Origin: Pseudomonas psychrophila HA-4
GTDB taxonomy: Bacteria > Pseudomonadota > Gammaproteobacteria > Pseudomonadales > Pseudomonadaceae
Length of the DNA: 64,000 nucleotides
Reading direction: 5' to 3'
NCBI RefSeq assembly: GCF_000282975.1
Contig: NZ_ALJC01000018.1
Coordinates: 62,001-126,000, forward strand
Made by a program: the position numbers and the translations under genes
Part shown: positions 1-8,232 of the stretch, in pieces
Layout of the letters: every line of letters begins with the position of its first letter
How positions within the stretch are numbered: position 1 is the stretch's first letter
Notes under the pieces: generated by a model
Database searches by the model: none
Seen by the model: the letters and a program-made list of their open reading frames with translations, nothing else
What the model was told of the DNA's origin: nothing

Positions 1-23
1 GAGGCAAGTTCGCGTCTGTAGGG
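1..23. repeat. 3' end of a REP-like intergenic repeat, cut by the window edge
   Basis: The first bases (GAGGCAAGTTCGCG followed by CTGTAGG) resemble the right arm of the REP-like hairpin seen intact at 31047-31113. Only one arm is inside the window, so the call rests on that similarity. Confidence 0.4.
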
Positions 24-28
24 TCCGA

Positions 29-856
29 TTAGCTGCTTTGTGGCATTTCTCCATTGGCTAGGCGTTTGTTTATGTCGCTGATAACGTCCGGCAGGTCGCT
101 GATGGTGTCTATCAAGTAGTGCGGGCGCGAGCCCTCGAACAGCGCATGAATACGTTTGCGCTCTGCGTTCAATCTGTCGGTGTCCAGCGCGCAGTATTGC
201 TCGTAGGTCAGGCCCAGTGCGTTGCCGGAGCACACCAGTGCGACTGTCCACATGCCAGCACGACGCCCTTCGAGGATGCCGGGCACGGTGTCGTCGATTT
301 TCACACAGGCAGCCACGTCATCAATGCCCAGGGCGATCACATTGGCCAGCGCCTGAGCGGGCCATGGGCGGCCGTTGGGCACTTCGTCGGTCGCCACGAC
401 GTGGTCAGCGACGTAGCCATTGATTGCGGCCAGTTCAACCACTTTGGCCATTACTTGTGCCGGGTAGCCTGAGCACGAACCTATTTTGATGCCTTGCTCG
501 CGCAGCGCGGTGATCGTGCGCAGTGCGCCGGGGATCAGCGCTGAATGTTCAGCGATTTTCTCGACTTGCAGCGGCATGAAGCGTTGGTAAATCGCGGTGA
601 CATCGTCGTCGGTCGGTGCACGGCCAAACACTTTTTTGTAGCGCTCGGTAATCTGCGGTTGGTCGCACAGGGTGCGGATGTGGTCCCATTTGCCCATGCC
701 CATCGGGCCACGGGCTTCTTCGATAGAAACGGGCACGTCGAACTCGGCAAACGCCTCGACAAAAATCTGAGTAGGGGCGAACGATCCGAAGTCGACGACG
801 GTACCGGCCCAGTCGAGAATGGCTGCCTGAAGTTTGCTTGGGTTGATGTAGTTCAT
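29..856 (-). CDS. phnX: Phosphonoacetaldehyde hydrolase (phosphonatase)
   Basis: Cleaves the C-P bond of phosphonoacetaldehyde to acetaldehyde and phosphate, the second step of 2-aminoethylphosphonate breakdown; cytoplasmic. The 275-residue protein is of normal family length. The HAD nucleophile motif DWAGT places the catalytic Asp at residue 15, and [10 protein letters not shown] supplies Lys56, the Schiff-base lysine that separates phosphonatases from other HAD enzymes. A DDT loop near residue 192 fits the Mg2+ site. It lies downstream of phnW on the same strand with a gap of about 70 bases, so the two are probably co-transcribed. The ATG at 856 gives a full N-terminus. Confidence 0.95.
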   Translation of the reverse strand: MNYINPSKLQAAILDWAGTVVDFGSFAPTQIFVEAFAEFDVPVSIEEARGPMGMGKWDHIRTLCDQPQITERYKKVFGRAPTDDDVTAIYQRFMPLQVEKIAEHSALIPGALRTITALREQGIKIGSCSGYPAQVMAKVVELAAINGYVADHVVATDEVPNGRPWPAQALANVIALGIDDVAACVKIDDTVPGILEGRRAGMWTVALVCSGNALGLTYEQYCALDTDRLNAERKRIHALFEGSRPHYLIDTISDLPDVISDINKRLANGEMPQSS

Positions 857-925
857 TTCTGTGAATCCTGTGTGAGCGACCTAGGCCGCACGAAAGAATT
901 TGCAACGTCTTGAGGGAAAACTGGG

Positions 926-2035
926 TCAGGTATCCAGCACTTCCATTTCGCGCAACGCTTCGGCTATGGCATTCACGGCAGCGTGCATATCGGCCGAATC
1001 GACGTGCCCGATGCAGCCCACGCGGAATGTTTCGACTTGGGTCAATTTGCCGGGGTACAGGATGAAACCCTTGGATTTGACCCGTTCGTAGAACGTTTTG
1101 AACTGATAGCACGGGTGGTTTGGAGCATGAAAGGTGACGATAATCGGCGCCTGTATCGCGTCGGGCAGGAAGCTACGCAGCCCTAGTTTTGCCATGCCAT
1201 CGATCAATGTCCGGCAGTTGTTGGCATAGCGCTGATAGCGTGCAGGCAAACCGCCATCTTCGTTGTGTTGCAGCAGTGCTTCATGCAGTGCCGCGACCAC
1301 ATGGGTCGGCGGGGTGAAGCGCCACTGGCCGGTCTTGGCCAAATAGGCGTGCTGGTCTTGGAGGTCCAACGCCAGCGATTGCGAGTTGCCCGCCGCATTG
1401 GCCAGCGACTTTTTGCAGGCGAACACAAACCCCATGCCGGGTACGCCCTCTAGACATTTGCCGGAGGCAGCGATCAGCGCATCGAACGGGACTTTTTGTG
1501 CGTCGACAGGTAGCGCGCCGAATGAGCTCATCGCATCAATAATCAGGCGTTTGCCATGTTGGGCGATTACTGCAGCGATCTCAGGCAGTGGATTCAGAAT
1601 CCCGGTACTGGTTTCGCAGTGAATCAATGCAACGTGGCTGATGCCCGGGTCAGCAAGCAGCAGGTTGTCTATGTCGTCTGCGGTGGTTGGCCGGTCTTCG
1701 GCGGTTTCAAAGGTCGTGAAACGACGACCGAGTACCTCACAGATTTTCGCCACGCGTTTCCCATAGGCACCGTTGATGAGCACCAGCACATGGCCGTCCC
1801 GCGGCACCAGCGTCCCAATCGCGGCCTCGACCGCAAATGTGCCGCTGCCTTGCAATGGCACGCAGTGGTGAGTGGCGCCGCCATTGATGATCGCCAGCAG
1901 GTGTTCACAGAGGCTGGCGGTCAGTTGGTTGAAGCGCTCATCCCATGAGCCCCAATCGACCATCATTGCTTGGCGGGTGCGTGGCGAGGTGGTCAGCGGG
2001 CCCGGTGTCAGCAGGATCGGCGCAACAGGGGTCAT
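926..2035 (-). CDS. phnW: 2-aminoethylphosphonate:pyruvate transaminase
   Basis: PLP enzyme that converts 2-aminoethylphosphonate and pyruvate to phosphonoacetaldehyde and alanine, feeding PhnX. The 369-residue protein is a class V aminotransferase: N-terminal [10 protein letters not shown] substrate-binding stretch, [11 protein letters not shown] cofactor region, the HCETSTG motif near residue 140, the [11 protein letters not shown] strand with the PLP-ring Asp at 167, and [10 protein letters not shown] with the Schiff-base lysine at 193. It is the first gene of a phnW-phnX unit and is divergent from a LysR gene starting at 2153. The 117-base divergent gap is the likely control region. Confidence 0.96.
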   Translation of the reverse strand: MTPVAPILLTPGPLTTSPRTRQAMMVDWGSWDERFNQLTASLCEHLLAIINGGATHHCVPLQGSGTFAVEAAIGTLVPRDGHVLVLINGAYGKRVAKICEVLGRRFTTFETAEDRPTTADDIDNLLLADPGISHVALIHCETSTGILNPLPEIAAVIAQHGKRLIIDAMSSFGALPVDAQKVPFDALIAASGKCLEGVPGMGFVFACKKSLANAAGNSQSLALDLQDQHAYLAKTGQWRFTPPTHVVAALHEALLQHNEDGGLPARYQRYANNCRTLIDGMAKLGLRSFLPDAIQAPIIVTFHAPNHPCYQFKTFYERVKSKGFILYPGKLTQVETFRVGCIGHVDSADMHAAVNAIAEALREMEVLDT

Positions 2036-2152
2036 TCTGGGTTCCTCACAAGCGTTGGGGGTGGCGACTCAATACCCGGCATAAGTTGCAGTTCGAGCGT
2101 GCATCAATCAAATTGTTTATTGTTATGCCAGTCATCGGTGAGACTTATAGTT

Positions 2153-3010
2153 ATGAATTTATTTCAGCTCCGCGCGTTTGATGCAGTGGCCCGTGAAGGC
2201 AGTTTTACGCGGGCGGCTGCGCGCCTGTTCATCAGCCAGCCCGCGGTTACCGGGCATATCAAGACCCTTGAGGAGCACTACCAAATCACGTTGCTGCGGC
2301 GTACCGCGCGGCGTGTTGAATTGACCGAGGAGGGCACCAAGCTGGCGGCCATTACCCGTGCCATGTTTGGCCTAGTGGATGAGGCGCAGGTGTTGCTGGA
2401 GGCCAATCGGCAACTCCTCAGCGGACGGCTGGAGGTGGCTGCAGACGGCCCCCACTTGGTGATGCCGATGCTGGCAAGCCTGCGCGAGCGCTATCCTGCG
2501 ATTACCGTCAATTTGCGTTTGGGCAATGCTCAGGAAACCTTGGCCGCGCTGCTCGCCGAGCATGTCGATGTGGCGGTGCTGACTGAGGTTGAGCCGCGTA
2601 AAGGTCTGACCCTGCGCGCACTGAGTGAATCGCGGATTTGTGCCCTGGTGCCCGCCAGTCATCCGTGGTTGGCGCTGGAGGAAGGTGTTGATATTGCGCA
2701 ACTCGACACGGTGGTCATGGTGCTGCGCGAGCCCGGTTCGATTACCCGCCGCACCTTTGATAATGCCTGTCACGCAGCCGGTGTCAGTCCACGTGTGCTG
2801 CTGGAACTCGATAGCCGTGAAGCCGTCACCGAAGCGGTGGCAGCACAGTTGGGCGTCGGTATTGTGTCGTCGGCTGAAGTCAGTCACGACCCGAGGGTAG
2901 GTGCGGTGCCGATCAACGGTTCAGGGCTCATCAACCGCCATATGCTGGGCTGTATTGAGCGCCGCGCGCAGCTGCGGTTGATCAAGGCGTTTATGGAGTT
3001 GGGCGCGTAA
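2153..3010 (+). CDS. LysR-family regulator, probable activator of phnWX
   Basis: Transcription factor of 285 residues. The N-terminal winged helix-turn-helix covers about residues 1-60 (SFTRAAARLFISQPAVTGHI is the recognition region), followed by a LysR substrate-binding domain to the C-terminus. I chose the ATG at 2153 because the protein then begins MNLFQLRAFDAV, the usual LysR start; the open frame runs about 60 codons further upstream without family similarity. It is divergent from phnW, the classic layout of a LysR gene and its target. The effector is not readable from sequence; control of aminoethylphosphonate use is inferred from position. Confidence 0.9.
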   Translation: MNLFQLRAFDAVAREGSFTRAAARLFISQPAVTGHIKTLEEHYQITLLRRTARRVELTEEGTKLAAITRAMFGLVDEAQVLLEANRQLLSGRLEVAADGPHLVMPMLASLRERYPAITVNLRLGNAQETLAALLAEHVDVAVLTEVEPRKGLTLRALSESRICALVPASHPWLALEEGVDIAQLDTVVMVLREPGSITRRTFDNACHAAGVSPRVLLELDSREAVTEAVAAQLGVGIVSSAEVSHDPRVGAVPINGSGLINRHMLGCIERRAQLRLIKAFMELGA

Positions 3011-3109
3011 TTTGGATTTTTTGGTCGATTGACGACTTTTAGCCGTATAAACTTGCGCCCATTCGACGGCCAATCAATGCCGCGACACACCCGATTGAGA
3101 GAGTGAGTA

Positions 3110-3814
3110 ATGGGCGCACAGTGGAAGGTTAAACACAAAGCGGACGCCGCCAATGCACGCGGCAAAATTTTCGGTAAGTTGGCCAAGGAGCTGACAGTAG
3201 CGGCCCGTAACGGCGCTGACCCGGACATGAACTCGCATTTGCGCCTGGTTTATGAGCAAGCCAAAAAAGCTTCGATGCCTGCGGACACCATCAAGCGTGC
3301 GATCAACAAAGGTGCCGGTATTGGTACTGACATCGTGCAATACCACCGCGTAACCTACGAAGGCTTTGCCCCGCATCAAGTGCCGCTGATCGTGGAGTGC
3401 CTGACTGACAACGTTAACCGTACCGTTGCCGAGATCCGTGTAGCGTTCCGCAAGGGCCAATTGGGCGCTTCGGGTTCGGTTGCATGGGACTTTAACCATG
3501 TCGGCATGATCGAAGCCACGCCTGATACGCCAGACGCTGATCCAGAGATGGCCGCTATCGAAGCCGGTGCCCAGGATTTTGAGCCGGGTGAAGAAGAAGG
3601 CACCACCTTGTTCATCACCGAAATCACTGATCTTGACTCCGTGCAAAAGGCCTTGCCAGAGCAGGGTTTCAAGGTGCTGTCGGCCAAGTTGGGCTACCTG
3701 GCAAAGAACCCGGTGACCAGCCTGACTGACGAGCAAATGGCTGAAGTCCAAGAGTTCCTGGCCAAGCTTGAAGAACAGGACGACGTGCAGGACCTGTTCG
3801 TAGCCCTGGCTTGA
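3110..3814 (+). CDS. YebC/PmpR-family regulator (YeeN-like paralogue)
   Basis: A 234-residue soluble YebC-family protein. Family members have been described as transcription regulators and, more recently, as ribosome-associated factors for difficult stretches of translation. Family features visible: an N-terminal [17 protein letters not shown] helix, [17 protein letters not shown] around residues 50-66, the conserved YEGFAP and [11 protein letters not shown] motifs, and an acidic C-terminal domain. The N-terminus lacks the long basic tail of the main YebC found beside ruvC, so I read it as the YeeN-type paralogue. It is monocistronic, with a REP-like element immediately downstream. Confidence 0.85.
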   Translation: MGAQWKVKHKADAANARGKIFGKLAKELTVAARNGADPDMNSHLRLVYEQAKKASMPADTIKRAINKGAGIGTDIVQYHRVTYEGFAPHQVPLIVECLTDNVNRTVAEIRVAFRKGQLGASGSVAWDFNHVGMIEATPDTPDADPEMAAIEAGAQDFEPGEEEGTTLFITEITDLDSVQKALPEQGFKVLSAKLGYLAKNPVTSLTDEQMAEVQEFLAKLEEQDDVQDLFVALA

Positions 3815-3830
3815 TTTAGAGGTAAAGCCT

Positions 3831-3928
3831 GTAGCCGCTGCCGAAGGCTGCGATAAGGTCCGCAGGACCTTCGCTTTTAGAGGTAAGGGGCTGCTACGCA
3901 GCCCATCGCAGCCCGCGGCAGCGCCTAC
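3831..3928. repeat. REP-like intergenic inverted repeat (REPIN-type)
   Basis: Arms GTAGCCGCTGCCGAAGGCTG and its near-complement ending GGCAGCGCCTAC flank a 50-base centre that holds a second small hairpin (AAGGTCC..GGACCTT). This is the usual Pseudomonas REP doublet form. It fills the gap between the convergent yebC-like and LRR-kinase genes. Confidence 0.7.
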
Positions 3929-3940
3929 ACGATCGTGGGT

Positions 3941-5251
3941 TTATCCCAAAATCTGGGTTATCTGCGCAAAATCCGGCCGCGCCAATACGTCGGGTTGAGT
4001 GCAACGCTGCTGCAAGTCCTCCCATGAAGCCCTTTGTTGATCACTCAAGCCTGAGTCGATTCGCTCCAGCAATTCCCCCAGCAAAATCCCGAATGCACGC
4101 ACTTCGATACGCTGTAGCGCTCGACTCTGCGGGCTGTCGTCGAGGGCGTGGAAGCACGCCGCGCCAAAGTCACCGAGCAGGCAGTCACCTTCGGCGTTGA
4201 ACAAAATATTGTGCCCGTACAAGTCTCCATGGCAGATGCCTTGCGCATGCAAGTGGCCCGCCGCCGAGGCAATGCCGCGAGCGATGCGCAAGGCGCTGTC
4301 GCGAGTGAAACGCGTGCTTTCGGTATACACATCACGGCTGCAGGTGGCGAAGCTGGGCAGGGCGGCAAGGTTCATGAACGAGGGGTCGATCAACGCCATG
4401 ACCAGCCCGGCTTGTTGTTCGGGATGGCCCGCCACACGGCCTAGCACATTGATCAGGTTTGGATGCTGGCCAGCCGCGATGCAGGCGTTCATCTCATTGA
4501 GCGGCGAACCATCGCTGGTGATATCGCCTTTGTACAGTTTGACCGCCACGGCTCGGGCAGGTTGGCCGCAAGCCTTCCACTGAGCTTGATGAATAATGCC
4601 TGAAGCACCTTCACCCAGTTTTTGCTCCAGCGTAAGTTGTGACCAGTCGATGTCAGGCGTGTTGTCGGCTTCGCGCAGGGTGCTGGCGTCTTCACGTAGC
4701 GGATTCCCAGCGTAAGCCAGCCAGCTCAGCCCTGGCAGCGCCAGCACGACCTCAGGCAGTTCGGTGAACTGATTGGCGGCCAGCCGGATCAGCTCCAGTC
4801 GCTCACAGTTGGCCAAGCTCGCAGGCAACTGTTGCAGACGGTTGCCAGCGAGCATCAGTTTTTGCAGCAGCGGGCGCTGGCCGAGTTCTTCGGGCAGGTG
4901 CTGGATGCAGTTGTCGGTCAGGATCAACCAGCGCAATACCGGAGGCAGCGCGGCGGCTGGCACGCGCTCGATCTGATTGGCCTTGAAGCCGATCATGCTC
5001 AAATTTGCGCACTGCCCCAAACACGTGGGCAGCTCGGTGAACTGATTATCCGAGCAAAACAGAATGCGCAAATGCGTCAGTCGATGCAGATCGTCGGGCA
5101 GACGGCTGAGAGCGTTACCGCTCAGGTTGAGGATTTCCAGGGTGTCAGCCAGTTGGAAAATCTCTTGTGGGAATTCAGTCAGCCCGCACGACAGATCCAG
5201 ACGTTTGTGGCCGACCAATTGGCCGGCGCGCAGTTTAGCGAAGGTATCCAT
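3941..5251 (-). CDS. Leucine-rich-repeat protein fused to a Ser/Thr protein kinase
   Basis: A 436-residue two-part protein with no signal peptide or membrane segment. Residues about 15-200 hold seven or so LRR units of about 23 residues (LEILNLSGNALSRLPDDL, LMLAGNRLQQLPASL and similar). Residues about 212-436 form a eukaryotic-type kinase: Gly loop LGEGASG, VAVKLYK lysine, catalytic loop HGDLYGHNIL (HGD in place of HRD), and GDFGAA metal-binding DFG. The C-lobe is short. Catalytic Lys, Asp, Asn and DFG are all present, so it is probably active. The substrate is unknown. It sits alone, facing the yebC-like gene and behind the M14 carboxypeptidase gene on the same strand, 54 bases away. Confidence 0.9.
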   Translation of the reverse strand: MDTFAKLRAGQLVGHKRLDLSCGLTEFPQEIFQLADTLEILNLSGNALSRLPDDLHRLTHLRILFCSDNQFTELPTCLGQCANLSMIGFKANQIERVPAAALPPVLRWLILTDNCIQHLPEELGQRPLLQKLMLAGNRLQQLPASLANCERLELIRLAANQFTELPEVVLALPGLSWLAYAGNPLREDASTLREADNTPDIDWSQLTLEQKLGEGASGIIHQAQWKACGQPARAVAVKLYKGDITSDGSPLNEMNACIAAGQHPNLINVLGRVAGHPEQQAGLVMALIDPSFMNLAALPSFATCSRDVYTESTRFTRDSALRIARGIASAAGHLHAQGICHGDLYGHNILFNAEGDCLLGDFGAACFHALDDSPQSRALQRIEVRAFGILLGELLERIDSGLSDQQRASWEDLQQRCTQPDVLARPDFAQITQILG

Positions 5252-5305
5252 AAGCAGGCTTTGAGTACTCGTATCCGTAGTAGAAAGTGCACAGTTGAAT
5301 GTGTG

Positions 5306-6457
5306 TCAACGCAGCTCGCGCACCATGTGCGACAGGGTGCTCAGCACATCTTTACCCAACTGCATTGAGCGTTTTCCTGACCAGCCGGTGATCGCATCAG
5401 GTGCATCGTTGTTGTCCTTGAAGGGCATCTCAAGGGTCAGTGACAGGCAGTCAAAACGTTGGCCGACGCTGTTGCAGGCCAAGGTCATGTTGGCTTGACC
5501 GGGCTCGTCACGGGTGTAGCCATGCTCGGTCTGGAAGTCGCGGGTCAGGTTGCTGAGGTGGCTGCGAAAGCGCTCTTCAAGTGCGGCCAGACGTTCGGTG
5601 TAGCCGGGGTTGCCTTCACAGCCGGCGGTGAACACATAGGGGATTTCTTCGTCGCCGTGAATATCCAGAAACAGGTCGACGCCATAGGTGTGCATCTGCT
5701 CCAGGGCGAAGAACACCTCGGGGCTGACCTGTGGGTCAGTGTTTTGCCAAGCACGGTTCAAATCCTGACCGTTGGCGTTGGTGCGTAAATGCCCGTGATA
5801 TGCGCCATCCGGGTTCATGTTAGGGATCAGGTACAGGTCGGCATAGTCGAGCAACTTACGCAGGTGCGGGTCGCTGCCTTGCTCCAGACGCTCAAGGACG
5901 CCTTGCATGAACCATTCGGCCATGTGCTCGCCAGGGTGCTGTTGAGCAATGATCCAGATCTTGTGTTTGCGACTAGCGCCGCTGCCTTTGCGCAGCAACG
6001 GGATGTCGCGGCCCTCTGCGCTTTTACCGACAGCCAGCACTTCGCAGCCCGACCACTGAAGTGCGTTCTTGATCAGTTGCTCATGGCGCTCGCGACTGTA
6101 AGGTTCGAAGTAAGCAAACCAGACGTGCGGTTGCTCGGCGTCTAGGGTGAAGGTCAGCGAGGCGCCGTCGAATTGCGTCGGCACGCGAAACCAGTTTTCG
6201 TGATCGTAAGACGCAACAGCCTGATAGCCATCCCAGGCTTTGTTGTAGGAAGACTGGCTGGCGTTGCCCAATTCAAAGCGGTGCGTCTGGCCAAGGTTCA
6301 AGCCATCTACCTTGAAGTGGAACCACTGAAAATGTGGGCTCTTGGTGTCTGGTTTGATTGCCAAGCGCACATGCAGCGGATTGCTGGCATCCAGTACTTG
6401 AATGTTGCCACTGTCAAAGTCGCTGCTGATATGAAGTGCGGAGGGCGCCACGGTCAT
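5306..6457 (-). CDS. M14-family zinc carboxypeptidase (cytosolic carboxypeptidase type)
   Basis: A 383-residue protein with an N-terminal beta-rich domain (about 1-125) of the kind seen in eukaryotic cytosolic carboxypeptidases, then an M14 catalytic domain. Zinc ligands are in QQHPGEHMAEW (HxxE) and the later LDIHGDEE; the NPDGAYHGHLRTN stretch supplies substrate-binding Asn/Arg; the catalytic Glu is in LTLEMPFKD. There is no signal peptide, so it acts in the cytoplasm. Eukaryotic relatives trim C-terminal glutamates from proteins, but the bacterial substrate is not established. A Fur-like palindrome lies about 150 bases upstream of the ATG at 6457. Confidence 0.9.
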   Translation of the reverse strand: MTVAPSALHISSDFDSGNIQVLDASNPLHVRLAIKPDTKSPHFQWFHFKVDGLNLGQTHRFELGNASQSSYNKAWDGYQAVASYDHENWFRVPTQFDGASLTFTLDAEQPHVWFAYFEPYSRERHEQLIKNALQWSGCEVLAVGKSAEGRDIPLLRKGSGASRKHKIWIIAQQHPGEHMAEWFMQGVLERLEQGSDPHLRKLLDYADLYLIPNMNPDGAYHGHLRTNANGQDLNRAWQNTDPQVSPEVFFALEQMHTYGVDLFLDIHGDEEIPYVFTAGCEGNPGYTERLAALEERFRSHLSNLTRDFQTEHGYTRDEPGQANMTLACNSVGQRFDCLSLTLEMPFKDNNDAPDAITGWSGKRSMQLGKDVLSTLSHMVRELR

Positions 6458-6607
6458 CGTCCAAATCCTGGAATCAGATAATTGTGGCCGCTACTTTACA
6501 TCGCAATTGCGACGCGCCAATACGGAATTTTGGAGGAAATGCTGGGGAAATAAGGAGGTGATAACGCGGGGGGCGTCGTCCTTGACGCTTGGCGAGAATA
6601 GCGTTTT

Positions 6608-6622
6608 TGAGAGTGATTCTCA
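6608..6622. promoter_or_regulatory. Second Fur-like palindrome
   Basis: TGAGAGTGATTCTCA fits the 7-1-7 Fur pattern tGAtAAT-n-ATTaTCa at 12 of 15 positions and is itself nearly palindromic. It lies between the carboxypeptidase gene and prrF. Which transcript it would control is unclear. Confidence 0.4.
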
Positions 6623-6781
6623 AGTGCTAAATTGCCATTACGCCTATAGTCTTGGGCTTCAGGCTTCCGTTTGCCGATGTTCTTTTGCTATCATCGCCAG
6701 CATCGTAGCGGTCACCGAAAAAAACCGGCCGCACACCAGACTTCATTAGCCTGAAGCACGCTGAGCCAGATAACTGGCCAC

Positions 6782-6895
6782 AAAAAAAAGACCCGGCTAT
6801 AAGCCGGGTCAAATAACCGTGATTAGCCTGATGAGGAGATAATTCGAAAGACCGACCTAAGGTCCTTTGAGTTATCGGCTGATCTCGCGACCAGC
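6782..6895 (-). ncRNA. prrF: PrrF iron-responsive small RNA
   Basis: The minus-strand transcript begins near AGCTGGTCGCGAGATCAGCC, carries the conserved core TCCTCATCAGGCTAATCACG that pairs with targets such as sodB, and ends in a GC-rich hairpin (6790-6810) followed by eight U. The length, about 114 nt, matches P. aeruginosa PrrF1/PrrF2. PrrF, made under iron starvation, represses mRNAs of iron-containing proteins. A Fur box directly upstream (about 6900-6921) supports the call. The exact 5' end is estimated from the known homologue start. Confidence 0.93.
6790..6810 (-). terminator. Rho-independent terminator of PrrF
   Basis: A nine-base-pair stem GACCCGGCT/AGCCGGGTC with a three-base loop is followed on the minus strand by an eight-T run (6782-6789). 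Confidence 0.95.
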
Positions 6896-6899
6896 TGCA

Positions 6900-6921
6900 T
6901 GCAATACTAATCATTCTCATT
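6900..6921 (-). promoter_or_regulatory. Fur box of prrF
   Basis: The minus-strand sequence AATGAGAATGATTAGTATTG matches the Fur pattern tGAgAAT-g-ATTagtA. It sits a few bases upstream of the inferred PrrF start, where bound Fur would block the promoter under iron-rich conditions. Confidence 0.85.
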
Positions 6922-7018
6922 TGCAAGTCAAATGTTTTTCCTCTTTTTTGGAAATTTATTTTCCATTTCTCCCGCGATCGCTCTAGCACGCTGGTTCTGC
7001 TCTTGCGTCATCACGCGC

Positions 7019-7387
7019 TCAATTACGCTTGATGGCATCTTTGCGTGCAGGCAATTGCTGCATGTCTAGCGCCTTGTCCAGCAGCTGCTTAGCGGATTCG
7101 ATAAAGAACGCCACGGCCAAAAACTGATCTCGATGCTGACCCTGATGGTTTTCGGCTGCATTTTGCGTCATGGACAAGCCGCATCGTAGGTAATCGGATG
7201 CATTGACCAACGCTTCTTCTTCACTCAGGTCATCACTCACCAAGAACAATTTTTTCTCTCGAGAAGGCTGGGAAACAGCTGGTTTCAAATAATAGTCAAG
7301 TGCGCGCTGGGTTGCGGCGTTGTCTTTCAGGGCTTCGAGTTCAATGTCGAGGTCGGGATTGAGAGGGATTTTTGTTATAGGCGTCAT
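7019..7387 (-). CDS. DUF6124-family protein (Pseudomonas hypothetical)
   Basis: A 122-residue soluble acidic protein resembling the short DUF3077/DUF6124 family common in Pseudomonas. No signal peptide or membrane segment. The central part (LFLVSDDLSEEEALVNASDYL) and the helical C-terminal half (DQFLAVAFFIESAKQLLDKAL) resemble family members I know only as uncharacterised. It is transcribed divergently from the S24-type repressor gene, with about 130 bases between the start codons, and has PrrF on its other side. No function can be assigned. Confidence 0.75.
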   Translation of the reverse strand: MTPITKIPLNPDLDIELEALKDNAATQRALDYYLKPAVSQPSREKKLFLVSDDLSEEEALVNASDYLRCGLSMTQNAAENHQGQHRDQFLAVAFFIESAKQLLDKALDMQQLPARKDAIKRN

Positions 7388-7467
7388 GATTTACCTGCGT
7401 TTCTGAGATTAGTCGGAACTGCTGCACTAAGGTTAGTACAATAGGTATTTATAGCTTGGATATAAAT

Positions 7468-7508
7468 AATACGGAATGTGTATTGTTGCCTCGATTTCAT
7501 TCCGTATT
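7468..7508. promoter_or_regulatory. Probable operator: 11-bp inverted repeat before the repressor gene
   Basis: AATACGGAATG (7468-7478) and CATTCCGTATT (7498-7508) are perfect inverted copies separated by 19 bases, ending 9 bases before the repressor ATG at 7518. The placement suggests autoregulation by the adjacent helix-turn-helix protein, and perhaps control of the divergent DUF6124 gene. Confidence 0.6.
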
Positions 7509-7517
7509 GTTCCGCAG

Positions 7518-8174
7518 ATGGATAAATGGATCGCTTTAGTCAGAACCAAATTGCGTGAGCTAAAACTCACCCAGGAAAAACTCGCCGAGCGCGTTGGGGC
7601 TTCCCAGGGCGGAGTTGGGCATTGGCTCAATAAACGCCGCCAACCTGACTTGCCAACAATGAATAAGGTGCTGCATGCCTTGGGGCTGGAGCACTTGGAA
7701 GTTGCCTTGGTGATTCGCGAGCGCAATGCCGCGGCGAATGACCCTCACATTGACGGCAGTGCATACGACATCACGTCAGCCTTCCGCTATCCGGTCAGTG
7801 ACTGGGCGGGGGCGGGCCAGATTAACGAGAAAATGCTCGCAGGCTATGAGTCCGGCACCGTATTTGAGGTCAGTGACCATTACGCCAAGGGTGCAGCGTT
7901 CTGGTTGCAAGTGACGGGCGATGCAATGACTGCGCCGGTGGGCGCCAGCGTTCCGCAAGGGATGATGATTCTGGTAGACCCGGACATTGAAGCCGAGCCG
8001 GGCAAAATGGTGATTGCCCGTACGCCGGAATCTGTCGAGGCGACTTTCAGGCAGTTGAGTGAAGAGAGCGGGCAGCTTTACCTCAAGCCATTGAACCCGA
8101 CTTATCCGAAAATTCTGTTTGATGAGCGCTGCTCGGTTATTGGTGTGGTTGTGCAGGCCACGACAAAGTTTTGA
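7518..8174 (+). CDS. XRE/S24-type repressor (PrtR/CI-like) with altered catalytic dyad
   Basis: A 218-residue protein: N-terminal Cro/CI helix-turn-helix (about 5-65, LTQEKLAERVGASQGGVGHW) and a C-terminal LexA/CI-type S24 domain (about 105-215). I chose the ATG at 7518 because MDKWIALVRTKL starts the HTH. In cleavable relatives the serine of a GDSM motif and a later lysine form the self-cleavage dyad. Here the motif reads GDAMTAP, with alanine at residue 136, and the expected lysine region reads EATFRQL, with arginine at 178. As seen, the protein should not self-cleave. It stands alone with no phage or pyocin genes near it. Confidence 0.88.
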   Translation: MDKWIALVRTKLRELKLTQEKLAERVGASQGGVGHWLNKRRQPDLPTMNKVLHALGLEHLEVALVIRERNAAANDPHIDGSAYDITSAFRYPVSDWAGAGQINEKMLAGYESGTVFEVSDHYAKGAAFWLQVTGDAMTAPVGASVPQGMMILVDPDIEAEPGKMVIARTPESVEATFRQLSEESGQLYLKPLNPTYPKILFDERCSVIGVVVQATTKF

Positions 8175-8203
8175 GTTCAACGCCGCACACAGCCCTCTAA
8201 AGG

Positions 8204-8232
8204 CGGGTACCGATATCGGTACCCGTTTTTTT
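8204..8232. terminator. Terminator between the repressor and liuD
   Basis: A perfect 22-base palindrome (8204-8225, arms CGGGTACCGAT / ATCGGTACCCG) is followed by a seven-T run. It terminates the repressor transcript on the plus strand and overlaps the liuD stop codon. Confidence 0.9.

Noticed and set aside
549..1112. 187-codon minus ORF spanning the phnX/phnW gap
   Set aside because: Overlaps both recognised genes in another frame; no motifs.
3074..3751. 225-codon antisense ORF
   Set aside because: Shadow of the YebC-family gene on the other strand.
4832..5368. 178-codon plus-strand ORF over the LRR region
   Set aside because: Antisense of the repeated LRR codons, which keeps frames open by chance.
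6507..6749. 80-codon plus-strand ORF before prrF
   Set aside because: No ribosome site or similarity; it covers the Fur-like palindrome and sRNA downstream region.
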